Numbered from the stretch's first letter, positions 1-5,942 are shown. The stretch is 6,700 bases of DNA from Robiginitomaculum sp. (GCA_002733385.1 NVVO01000008.1:6985-13684); one strand, 5' to 3'. Program-made: numbers and translations. The notes: generated by a model not told the origin, from the letters alone.

Positions 1-390
1 CAAAAAGCCGACCCGCCCCCGGCTGTGGTCGGGGCGTTTCGCGATGTTGTCAATGCGGCCCAGGACGCTGAAAGCGTCATCAATGAAGCCACACAATATT
101 CAAATCAGGTGATACCGGAAGCAGAAGGTACGGCCCTTAAAATCATCCAGGAAGCAGAAGCCTATCAGGGTAAGGAAGTGGCGGAAGCTAAAGGTGAGGC
201 CGAACGGTTCCGCTTGATTTACAAGGAATACAAAGCCGCGCCAGTTGTGACCCGCCAACGCATGTATCTGGAAACTATGGAAGCCGTTTACGCAGATGCA
301 GAGAAGCTGATCATGGATAGTAAAAACAGCGGGGTTGTCCCCTATCTGTCCCTCGATGAACTTAAACGCAAATCAGGAGCAAACCAATGA
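1..390 (+). CDS. hflK: HflK, C-terminal part (FtsH modulator subunit), 5' truncated by window edge
   Basis: The last 129 codons of hflK are present, open from base 1 in frame 1 and ending at TGA 388-390. In the family, HflK is an inner-membrane SPFH protein that assembles with HflC into a large periplasm-facing cage around the FtsH protease and restrains its action on membrane proteins. The membrane anchor and SPFH domain lie outside the window. What remains is the segment just after SPFH: a proline-rich turn (DPPPAV), then a long charged alanine/glutamate-rich helix containing VIPEAEGTA, IIQEAEAYQ and VAEAKGEAERF, then the conserved VTRQRMYLETME stretch and a GVVPYLSLDELK tail typical of HflK C-termini. 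The GTG at 25 is an internal codon, because homology continues upstream of it. The stop codon overlaps the hflC start (ATGA), so translation is probably coupled. Identification is firm; the N-terminal two-thirds cannot be judged. Confidence 0.93.
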   Translation, partial: QKADPPPAVVGAFRDVVNAAQDAESVINEATQYSNQVIPEAEGTALKIIQEAEAYQGKEVAEAKGEAERFRLIYKEYKAAPVVTRQRMYLETMEAVYADAEKLIMDSKNSGVVPYLSLDELKRKSGANQ

Positions 391-1292
391 AATATCTACC
401 AAATTTAATTGTAGTTGCCATTTTGGCAGTGGTGTTACTTCTGGCCAGTACGTTCACAGTCAAACAATGGGAACAAGCATTGGTGCTGCGCTTTGGTAAG
501 GCTGACCGTGTCTTGAACGCATGGGGATCTGATCCTGATGCCGGGCTGAAATTTAAACTCCCTACGCCTATGTTGGAAAAAGTTATTATTCTTGACCGCC
601 GTAATCTGGAAATTGACCTGCTACCTGTGGAGCTGCTTGCTGCCGACCAGGAGCGTATGGTGGTCGATGCATTTGTCCGCTACCGGATTGTCGACGGGGT
701 TAAATTTTACGAATCCTTGCGTAACGAAATCGGCGCCCAACAAAAATTGCAATCCATTATGGACTCGACATTGCGTGATGTTTTGGGCCGGGTGGATACG
801 GCGGATATCATATCAGGCAAAAGAGCCGAATTGATGGCGGAAATACAGTCCGTCACCAATGCAACGGCCAATGCACCGGAGAATGATTTTGGCGTTGAGA
901 TTATTGATGTACGCATCAAGCGTGCTGATCTACCGCCGGCCAATGCGGAGCGTGTATTTGCCCGTATGATCACTGAACGAAACCAGAGGGCCGCGCAAAT
1001 CCGTGCGGAAGGCGAAAAACGTTCACGGGAAATCCGGGCCACGGCCGATAAAACGGCGGTTGTGACCGTAGCGGAAGCTCAGGAAAAAGGTGAAATAATC
1101 AAAGGCTTGGGCGATGCAGAGCGCAACAAAACTTACGCCGATGCCTATAATCTAGACCCGGAATTTGCAAAGTTTTACTTGTCCATGCAGGCCTATGAAA
1201 AAGGGCTTGGCCAGAAAACCACTTATGTCCTGTCCCCTGACAGTGACTTTCTTGGCTATCTTGACAACCAAAATGGTGGTGGACGGCGCTAA
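387..1292 (+). CDS. hflC: HflC, SPFH-domain modulator of FtsH protease
   Basis: This 301-residue protein is the partner of HflK in the membrane complex that regulates FtsH. Residues about 5-23 form one hydrophobic N-terminal membrane anchor (LIVVAILAVVLLLAS). The SPFH/band 7 domain follows, with recognisable QWEQALVLRFGK, LDRRNLEIDLLPVE, ERMVVDAFVRYRI and GVEIIDVRIKRADLP segments. A charged coiled-coil-like helix covers about 190-250 (RNQRAAQIRAEGEKRSREIRA and onward). The C-terminus keeps the PDSDF motif at 284-288. It is somewhat shorter than the E. coli protein (about 330 residues) but complete. The start is supported by AGGAG at 375-379, seven bases before the ATG, and by the ATGA overlap with hflK. 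The neighbouring DUF2065 gene and protease gene fit the usual context. No frameshift or missing segment is visible. Confidence 0.96.
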   Translation: MKYLPNLIVVAILAVVLLLASTFTVKQWEQALVLRFGKADRVLNAWGSDPDAGLKFKLPTPMLEKVIILDRRNLEIDLLPVELLAADQERMVVDAFVRYRIVDGVKFYESLRNEIGAQQKLQSIMDSTLRDVLGRVDTADIISGKRAELMAEIQSVTNATANAPENDFGVEIIDVRIKRADLPPANAERVFARMITERNQRAAQIRAEGEKRSREIRATADKTAVVTVAEAQEKGEIIKGLGDAERNKTYADAYNLDPEFAKFYLSMQAYEKGLGQKTTYVLSPDSDFLGYLDNQNGGGRR

Positions 1293-1294
1293 AT

Positions 1295-1498
1295 ATGCCG
1301 TCTTGGGCAACCGTCCTGATTATCGCAATTGGTGGTGCCATGTTAGTGGAGGGCGCAGTTTATGCGCTGTTCCCCGGCGGTATGAAACGGGCCATGCGCG
1401 AGATGATGGACATGCCCGAAGGTCAGTTGCGCATTGCTGGTCTGGTGGTTGCCGCCATAGGTCTTGCGCTTATCTATTTTCTCCTGCCGCGAATATGA
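1295..1498 (+). CDS. DUF2065 (YjeT-like) small membrane protein
   Basis: This 67-residue protein starts two bases after the hflC stop. It has two hydrophobic segments, about residues 5-25 and 46-63, joined by a basic/methionine-rich hinge containing FPGGMKRAMREMM and the MPEGQLRIAGL motif. This is the hallmark layout of the DUF2065 family, whose E. coli member YjeT also lies beside hflC. The molecular function is unknown. The conserved position suggests a role near the HflKC/FtsH complex in the inner membrane, but that is only inference from neighbourhood. The ribosome-binding region lies inside the hflC 3' end (a G-rich stretch about 1274-1285), which fits translational coupling. A longer overlapping reading frame in another phase has no family resemblance and is a shadow. 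Confidence 0.88.
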   Translation: MPSWATVLIIAIGGAMLVEGAVYALFPGGMKRAMREMMDMPEGQLRIAGLVVAAIGLALIYFLLPRI

Positions 1499-1548
1499 GC
1501 ATAATTTAAGCTTTATTTTGGGTGGTGTTGCGCTATCGTGACGACATG

Positions 1549-1554
1549 AAGGAG
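1549..1554 (+). promoter_or_regulatory. Ribosome-binding site deciding the degP start
   Basis: AAGGAG lies six bases upstream of the ATG at 1561. The open frame extends back to a GTG at 1522 and includes another ATG at 1546, but this strong site sits between those codons and 1561. The 1561 start also puts a signal peptide at the very N-terminus, which the longer versions would bury. Confidence 0.8.
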
Positions 1555-1560
1555 ACTGCA

Positions 1561-2979
1561 ATGATTTTACGTATGTTTTTTGCCATAAGCTTATTGGCTA
1601 TGGCCACATTGCCAATGGCTGGCTTTACCCAAGATAGACTGACCGACAGACCGCGTGATTTTGTCGAATTATCTAAGCGGCTTTCACCCGCCGTTGTCAA
1701 TATCTCGACGGCCCAAACCATAGAAATAACCGCAAACCGGGCTTTTCCCAAAGGATCGCCCTTAGAAAAGTTCAATGACTTTTTTGGCGACGGCGGTGAT
1801 CAAAACCGCATTGCCCGTTCGCTCGGCTCTGGCTTTGTTATCGACAAGGCCGGCTATATTGTCACCAATAACCATGTCATTGAGGGGGCGGACGAAATTG
1901 AAGTGGCGTTTCCCAATGGCGATAGCTATGAAGCGACCCTCATTGGACGCGACCCGTCAACCGATATTGCGCTTTTGAAAATTGAGGCCGGGAGAGATAT
2001 CCCTTTTGTCAGCTTCGCAGACGCAAATTCGGCCAAGGTCGGGGAATGGGTGATCGCCATTGGCAATCCGCTGGGCTATTCATCCTCTGTTGCGGTCGGC
2101 ATTGTCTCGGCTCGCCACCGCCAGATGTCCATGACCAATTATGATGACTTTATTCAAACCGATGTCGCCATTAACAAAGGTAATTCCGGCGGGCCATTGT
2201 TCAATATGGACGGGGACGTGGTCGGTGTGAATACGGCAATCGTTTCGCCGACCGGCTATAGTGTCGGCCTTAGTTTTTCCATTCCGTCCGACCTGGCCAG
2301 CTCCGTGGTTGACCAATTGCGCGAATACGGCGAGACAAGGCGCGGGTTTTTGGGTGTGCGGGTGCAACCGGTAACCAAAGCCATTGCCAAGTCCTATAAA
2401 TTGAAAATTGCGCACGGTGCGTTAATCCGCTCCGTCAACGAAGGCAGCCCGGCAGAAAAAGCCGGTCTTAAGCGCGGCGATTTAATCACGGCACTCGGCG
2501 GGGTCAAGCTGGAGAAATCTGGCAAATTGGCGCGCATTATAGCGGAGGCGAAAATTGATGCGCCTCTCAAAATTGATTATATTCGCCGTAAAAAGCGCAA
2601 AACCGTTGAAGTTATGATTGAGCGGCTGGAAGAAAAAGTTGAAAAACAAGGCGGGAAAAAATCTTCCGATGATGATGCCAGCGCCACGGTGAGTGCAATG
2701 GGGATTACGGTCGAAGAATTGACGGAAAAAGCCCGATCACGCATGGGGCTAGACGACGATATACGCGGCGTGCGGGTCACAAAAATCAGCTTTAGATCAC
2801 GGGCCCAGGGTAAATTGCGCAAGGGCGATATTATTATGGAAGTGGCCCAGGAACAGGTAGAAAACCCCGCAGATTTCATTGAAAAAATGAAAACGGCCCA
2901 GGAAAATGAAGATGCAATATTATTGCTCATCAACCGAAATGGCAGCCCGGTGTTTTATTCATTAGAGCCGGACGCTTAA
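1561..2979 (+). CDS. degP: DegP/HtrA-family periplasmic serine protease (Do) with two PDZ domains
   Basis: This 472-residue secreted serine endoprotease degrades, and in characterised relatives also chaperones, misfolded periplasmic proteins. Residues 1 to about 20 form a signal peptide (basic start, FFAISLLAMATLPMA core), probably cleaved after Ala20. The trypsin-like domain follows, with the full catalytic triad: His105 in TNNHV, Asp135 in STDIALL and Ser209 in KGNSGGP. PDZ1 starts near 262 (GFLGVRV) and contains GSPAEKAGLKRGDLI. A basic and acidic linker (KKSSDDD) leads to PDZ2 from about 381 to the end (GKLRKGDIIMEV). Two PDZ domains and a periplasmic signal point to the DegP/DegQ/MucD group rather than DegS. 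I cannot separate those three by sequence alone. It follows DUF2065 by 62 nt with no clear terminator between, so it is probably part of the hflKC operon. No obvious terminator follows it. Confidence 0.94.
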   Translation: MILRMFFAISLLAMATLPMAGFTQDRLTDRPRDFVELSKRLSPAVVNISTAQTIEITANRAFPKGSPLEKFNDFFGDGGDQNRIARSLGSGFVIDKAGYIVTNNHVIEGADEIEVAFPNGDSYEATLIGRDPSTDIALLKIEAGRDIPFVSFADANSAKVGEWVIAIGNPLGYSSSVAVGIVSARHRQMSMTNYDDFIQTDVAINKGNSGGPLFNMDGDVVGVNTAIVSPTGYSVGLSFSIPSDLASSVVDQLREYGETRRGFLGVRVQPVTKAIAKSYKLKIAHGALIRSVNEGSPAEKAGLKRGDLITALGGVKLEKSGKLARIIAEAKIDAPLKIDYIRRKKRKTVEVMIERLEEKVEKQGGKKSSDDDASATVSAMGITVEELTEKARSRMGLDDDIRGVRVTKISFRSRAQGKLRKGDIIMEVAQEQVENPADFIEKMKTAQENEDAILLLINRNGSPVFYSLEPDA

Positions 2980-3158
2980 ATGTGTTTATCTAGGGTTTCG
3001 TTAAAACTAACCATTGCATGGATGGGGGCGACCCGGAACTAAACCGTGACAAGTCCAATAACGCAAATGAAAGAAAAATTCCGCGAAAGGGACAGAAATT
3101 TATATTTAGATGATGGAGAATAAAGGGGATTTACTAACGGCAATTTGATGTTATACGG

Positions 3159-3179
3159 CTTGATTTTTAACCAATCAAG
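3159..3179. repeat. Perfect 7-bp inverted repeat just upstream of mscS
   Basis: CTTGATT (3159-3165) and AATCAAG (3173-3179) are exact reverse complements separated by seven bases. The right arm ends 11 nt before the mscS ATG at 3191. As RNA this small A/U-rich hairpin would sit where a ribosome binds. As DNA it could be an operator half-site pair. It could also be chance, since seven-base repeats are not rare. The 211-nt gap between degP and mscS shows nothing else convincing. Confidence 0.35.
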
Positions 3180-3190
3180 ATGATGGACAA

Positions 3191-4015
3191 ATGGACAATA
3201 TGCTAACACCAGAGTTAACACGCGGCCTGTTGGACCGGGGGGTCGATATGGGTACTAATGTGATTTTTGCTGCATTGATTTTTATTATTGGCCTATTTGT
3301 GGCGGGCGTTATTCGCCGGGCGCTAAAAAAGATGATTGCCAAGAACAAACGAATTGACGTGACCTTGGCTAACTTCTTCTCCTCGATGGTTTATTACGTC
3401 ATTATGGTGATGGTGTTTATCGCTGTGCTCGAGCGCTTTGGCGTACAAACCACTAGCTTGGTGGCCGCCTTGGGCGCGGCGACTTTGGCCATTGGTTTGG
3501 CCTTGCAAGGCACGTTGTCCAATGTGGCGGCGGGGGTGATGTTGGTTTTGTTTCGTCCCTATAGCCTTGGTGATTTTGTTGAAATTGCTGGTCAAGCTGG
3601 ATCGGTTAAGGACGTTAATTTGTTCACAACAGTTTTGGCCACGGGGGACAACAAAAGAATCATTGTCCCCAATGGCAGCGCTTGGGGCGATGTGATTACC
3701 AATTATTCGGCCAATGGCACCCGGCGCGTCGATTTTGTGTTTTCGATTGACTATAGCGACGACATTAACGGTGCCATGGCGTTGATCCAAGAAACGTTGC
3801 GCCAAGACACTCGCATCCACAAAACCCCGGACGTCTTTACCGCTGTTACGGCCCATGGCGGTTCATCCGTTGATATTGTCACGCGGGTTTGGTGCGATGG
3901 TGCAAACTATTGGGGCATTTATTTTGATGGTATGAAAAACATAAAAGAAGCCTTTGACGCCAACGGCTTTTCTATTCCATACCCCCATCAGGTCAACGTA
4001 CAACGGGACGCTTAA
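3191..4015 (+). CDS. mscS: MscS-type small-conductance mechanosensitive channel
   Basis: This 274-residue channel is close in length and plan to E. coli MscS (286 residues), which opens under membrane tension to release solutes after osmotic downshock. Helices lie at about 22-41 (TM1), 63-81 (TM2) and 89-121 (TM3). TM3 carries the signature LAIGLALQGTLSNVAAGVM, followed by FRPYSLGD. By alignment, gate leucines L105 and L109 of E. coli are Leu99 and Leu103 here, and the Gln-Gly kink is Gln106-Gly107. The glycine before the first gate leucine (E. coli Gly104) is Thr98. A beta domain with VPNGSAWGDVITNYS and a C-terminal alpha/beta domain ending in FSIPYPHQ complete the family pattern. The ATG at 3191 is chosen because the frame closes upstream at TGA 3161. 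ATG 3200 is a close alternative, and neither has a strong ribosome-binding site. It probably has its own promoter, not identified. Confidence 0.93.
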   Translation: MDNMLTPELTRGLLDRGVDMGTNVIFAALIFIIGLFVAGVIRRALKKMIAKNKRIDVTLANFFSSMVYYVIMVMVFIAVLERFGVQTTSLVAALGAATLAIGLALQGTLSNVAAGVMLVLFRPYSLGDFVEIAGQAGSVKDVNLFTTVLATGDNKRIIVPNGSAWGDVITNYSANGTRRVDFVFSIDYSDDINGAMALIQETLRQDTRIHKTPDVFTAVTAHGGSSVDIVTRVWCDGANYWGIYFDGMKNIKEAFDANGFSIPYPHQVNVQRDA

Positions 4016-4450
4016 AAACGCGCACTCTCTCTCATTATACCCTTCATCCGTCATCACCCATGTCATCAGAGGCTAACTGGATACTCCTGTCATGCAGTCA
4101 TCCATGATCCGCCGACGGCTATGACGTTTGGGAGTGCTAGGTATTGTTTTGCCGTTTGTTTTGTTATGCCGCCTGTGGGCATAAATTTGAGATGGGGCAT
4201 GGGGCCCGCCATTGCTTTCGACGGGGAAGAATTTCAGGGTTTTAATTACTGTAATTACGGTGACAGTAACCGAAACTATTTCTTTTTTGCTTCTTTTTTG
4301 GCAAGGAGGGCACGATTTATCTCACTCCCTCTGTTCAATTCCCAAGTCGAATTATTGAATTTAAGAAGCATCACGACTGGCTGCGGATTTGGGGTGGTCT
4401 TTAGGCTATCCCTGGTTTTCGATATTAGCAAATCGGTGTAAGTGTTTGAA

Positions 4451-4474
4451 GATTATCGGGTTCCCGAAATAATC
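4451..4474. repeat. Hairpin with AT-rich base and GC-rich tip
   Basis: GATTAT (4451-4456) pairs with ATAATC (4469-4474), and CGGG (4457-4460) with CCCG (4463-4466), leaving a two-base AA bulge and a very tight loop. No T-run follows on either strand, so it does not look like an intrinsic terminator. It marks the left edge of the structure-rich stretch. Confidence 0.5.
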
Positions 4475-4521
4475 ACACATCCAAATCCATGATTGTCAAA
4501 ACTGGCATATATTACATTTGT

Positions 4522-4571
4522 TCTCTCGCTCATTGGACAGACAAAACGCGTTAGTTTGTTGGAGCGAGGGA
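4522..4571. repeat. Compound stem-loop, 10-bp outer helix
   Basis: Positions 4522-4531 pair with 4562-4571 over ten consecutive positions, nine Watson-Crick and one G-U (4524-4569). Inside, ACAAA (4541-4545) pairs with TTTGT (4555-4559), extended by a G-U pair, leaving the nine-base loop at 4546-4554. No T-run follows, so this is unlikely to be a terminator. Confidence 0.6.
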
Positions 4572-4703
4572 CGGTGTCGGACTGAGGCTTGGTGCATAAC
4601 ACGCTAGGTGGCCCGGGTCCCTGTGCGTGAGCTGGACGTTGCTGCGATGGTTTACTATCATCAAAACTGCTTCGATAAAATCGGCCGTACCGCATAAACA
4701 CCG

Positions 4704-4778
4704 CCGTGTGGCTTTGCCCTCACGAAACACAAACTAAGCGCTCTAATCGGTACTCCCGGTGCGGGCGAAACCACACGG
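4704..4778. repeat. Long near-perfect inverted repeat (20-position arms)
   Basis: The arm 4704-4723 pairs with 4759-4778. Seventeen of 20 positions are Watson-Crick, one is T-G (4715-4767), and two are mismatches (4712-4770 and 4720-4762). The outermost eight pairs (CCGTGTGG with CCACACGG) are perfect. The 35-nt loop contains CGGTAC (4748-4753), the exact reverse complement of GTACCG at 4687-4692 just upstream of the stem, which would allow an H-type pseudoknot. This is the strongest inverted repeat in the window and the main support for a structured RNA. A bipartite protein-binding site or a small inverted-repeat element are alternatives. Confidence 0.7.
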
Positions 4779-4818
4779 GCCGTCCTTTAGCCCAAACGAA
4801 ACATAAAGCGTCAATCCG
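4712..4818. repeat. Imperfect direct repeat, two copies
   Basis: Copy 1 (4712-4749) and copy 2 (4785-4818) share, in the same order, CTTT, GCCC, the exact 8-mer ACGAAACA, AAA, GCG and AATC, with small gaps between the blocks. The copies are about 74 nt apart. Copy 1 begins in the left arm of the long inverted repeat and runs through its loop; copy 2 begins just beyond the right arm. This suggests an internal duplication that has since diverged, but alignment with gaps by eye can mislead. Confidence 0.4.
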
Positions 4819-4921
4819 CAAGGTTGTGACGAATTTGGTGCTGGGAAACCGCAACTGTGTCCCGGAATTGTATGCATTGGAGCCGGAGGTATAGCCGATA
4901 TTCTTACATATTTGTCGTCTC

Positions 4922-4973
4922 GGGTCTGGCCCGGGATATCGGTGTTTGTGGCAAAGCACGAGGCCTCGGACCC
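4922..4973. repeat. Multi-part GC-rich stem-loop downstream of serB
   Basis: GGGTC (4922-4926) pairs with GACCC (4969-4973), GGCC (4928-4931) with GGCC (4962-4965), GTG (4942-4944) with CAC (4957-4959), and TTTG (4945-4948) with CAAA (4952-4955) around a TGG loop. That is 16 pairs with internal loops. It begins 34 nt past the serB stop on the - strand, so it could protect or end the serB transcript. However, no T-run follows on that strand, so it is not a standard intrinsic terminator. Confidence 0.5.
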
Positions 4974-5007
4974 ACCCCGGGGAGGCAGATTGGTCGCGGG
5001 TTATTGT

Positions 5008-5925
5008 CTATGTCCTGACAAACTCACTGTCCTTATAGCCTTGAAAATACAAGGCCGTGGTTAAGTCGGTGTGATTTACGGCGCAATCGGCGGCCTCGGC
5101 GACTATGGGTTTGGCATAGTAGGCGACGCCGAGACCAGCAGTGGTGATCATGGCCAGATCATTGGCACCGTCGCCAATGGCCAGGGCGGCGCCCGGCCCG
5201 CCAATATCGGCGCTATAGGCCTGCAATCTTTGTTTCTTGGCGTCCTGGCCCAATATGGGCAGGCCGACCTTGCCAGTTAAGGTTTTGCCGTCGTCCAATA
5301 ATGTGTTGGCGTGATGGTGTTCAAACCCGGCCGCTCCGGCGATCCGGCTGGTGAAATAGGTAAAGCCACCGGATACAATAACGGTTTTAGCACCATTTGC
5401 TTTCATGGTTGCGGCCAAGGTTTTCGCGCCAGGATTTAACGTAATTCTATCAGTATAACAATCATTTAGGGCTTGAAGTGAAAGTCCTTTTAACAGGCCA
5501 ACGCGCTCTTTTAACGCCGCTTCAAAATCCAGTTCACCGGCCATGGCCCGTTCGGTTATCTCTGAGACATGGTCTTTGACGCCGGCATAATCCGCCAGCT
5601 CGTCGATACATTCCTGTCCAATCAGCGTGCTGTCCATGTCGCATATCAGCAATGATTTCTTGCGCTCATATTTGAGCCCATTGACGGGCTGCAAACAAAA
5701 ATCCACCTGCAGTTTTTTGGCCGCCAGAGCCTTGGCAATGCGGTCGCGCAGATTATCCGAAACATCCGTGATGACGATATCCACGGCCTTGTCCGGTGAT
5801 AGCACGGTAACGCTGTCAATGTTGACGTCAGGTGTTTGCGTACAAAATTGGGCCAGAAGTTTGAAGTCTTCCGCGCTCTTATCTTTTAAAACAAAGGTAA
5901 GGCACTGGCTATTATTATCGGGCAT
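5008..5925 (-). CDS. serB: Phosphoserine phosphatase SerB
   Basis: This 305-residue cytoplasmic enzyme hydrolyses O-phosphoserine to serine, the last step of the phosphorylated serine pathway. Residues about 1-85 form an N-terminal ACT-like extension, commonly seen in proteobacterial SerB. The HAD-fold catalytic domain follows: motif I DMDST with nucleophile Asp96 and acid/base Asp98, the substrate-contact region IGQECIDELA, motif II VSGGFTYF with Ser185, a lysine at 230-231, and motif III GDGANDLAM with Asp252 and Asp256. All key residues are present. It reads leftward, ending at TAG 5008-5010. The ATG at 5923-5925 is the natural start, because a family-like N-terminus begins there. Only a weak AAGG upstream could serve as ribosome-binding site. 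It is head to head with miaA and convergent with mscS. No T-run terminator is visible after it. Confidence 0.96.
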   Translation of the reverse strand: MPDNNSQCLTFVLKDKSAEDFKLLAQFCTQTPDVNIDSVTVLSPDKAVDIVITDVSDNLRDRIAKALAAKKLQVDFCLQPVNGLKYERKKSLLICDMDSTLIGQECIDELADYAGVKDHVSEITERAMAGELDFEAALKERVGLLKGLSLQALNDCYTDRITLNPGAKTLAATMKANGAKTVIVSGGFTYFTSRIAGAAGFEHHHANTLLDDGKTLTGKVGLPILGQDAKKQRLQAYSADIGGPGAALAIGDGANDLAMITTAGLGVAYYAKPIVAEAADCAVNHTDLTTALYFQGYKDSEFVRT

Positions 5926-5942
5926 GGCTAAGAGACCTTATG

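Larger units (their letters stand above)
4451..4973 (+). ncRNA. Candidate structured noncoding RNA, family unknown, strand and ends uncertain
   Basis: Within about 520 nt lie four nested or compound hairpins: 4451-4474, 4522-4571, 4704-4778 and 4922-4973. There are also a smaller 4841-4865 stem and two possible pseudoknots (4687-4692 with 4748-4753; 4823-4828 with 4850-4855). The density and length of helices exceed what I see elsewhere in the window, and there is no protein alternative. Most wobble pairs (4524-4569, 4842-4864, 4827-4851) are G-U when read on the + strand, which weakly favours + strand transcription. The long 4704-4778 helix has one wobble in each reading, so it is neutral. 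I checked by eye for hallmarks of RNase P RNA, tmRNA, SRP RNA, group II introns and cobalamin riboswitches and found none convincing. Coordinates are the outermost clear stems, not mapped ends. It could also be a decayed repeat element. Confidence 0.3.
4016..5007. other. 992-nt intergenic region without a recognisable gene, rich in inverted repeats
   Basis: All open frames here are short and overlap one another on opposite strands. None gives a protein with a recognisable domain, and most lack a ribosome-binding site. The left part holds an asymmetric stem at 4083-4093/4121-4135 (ACTCC/GGAGT outside, GTCAT/ATGAC inside), a perfect TTATGCC/GGCATAA hairpin at 4164-4184, a TTACTGT/ACAGTAA inverted repeat at 4246-4269, and two copies of TTCTTTTTTG at 4280-4289 and 4291-4300. 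This left part may simply hold the transcript end of mscS. From 4451 rightwards the inverted repeats become longer and GC-richer and are listed separately. A weak promoter-like pair (TTAAAA at 4012, TATACC at 4036) is too poor to call. No tRNA, transposon end or gene remnant is recognisable. Confidence 0.6.

Noticed and set aside
707..1042. 111-codon - strand frame inside hflC, and similar antisense frames in degP, mscS and miaA
   Set aside because: These are shadows of strongly supported genes on the other strand.
1522..1560. GTG 1522 or ATG 1546 as degP start
   Set aside because: They would put charged residues before the signal peptide, and the AAGGAG at 1549-1554 points to ATG 1561.
3108..3148. 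A 12-codon frame beginning ATGATGGAG upstream of mscS as a leader peptide
   Set aside because: Too short to support, no clear ribosome-binding site and no regulatory codon run.
4303..4309. AAGGAGG, a perfect Shine-Dalgarno sequence
   Set aside because: No ATG, GTG or TTG lies at a usable distance downstream, so it does not mark a gene start.
4331..4347. GTTCAATTCC, like a tRNA T-loop
   Set aside because: The flanks do not form a five-pair T stem, and no acceptor or anticodon arms can be drawn.
4121..4441. 106-codon open frame on the + strand
   Set aside because: No ribosome-binding site before its ATG, an unusual composition rich in Phe, Cys and Arg, no recognisable domain, and it runs through hairpins and the T-tracts.
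4453..4701. 82-codon open frame on the - strand
   Set aside because: Its product resembles no family, is low in ordinary hydrophobic core residues, and it overlaps the structured repeats. Treated as chance.
4838..4890. Cobalamin-riboswitch-like words: GGTG, CCGCAACTGTG, then AGCCGGAGG
   Set aside because: The order and spacing do not match the riboswitch consensus, the conserved core is incomplete, and no + strand gene follows; the next gene runs the other way.
4706..4959. Two overlapping open frames, 62 codons (+) and 79 codons (-)
   Set aside because: Opposite-strand frames over the same inverted repeats with no start signals or domain resemblance.
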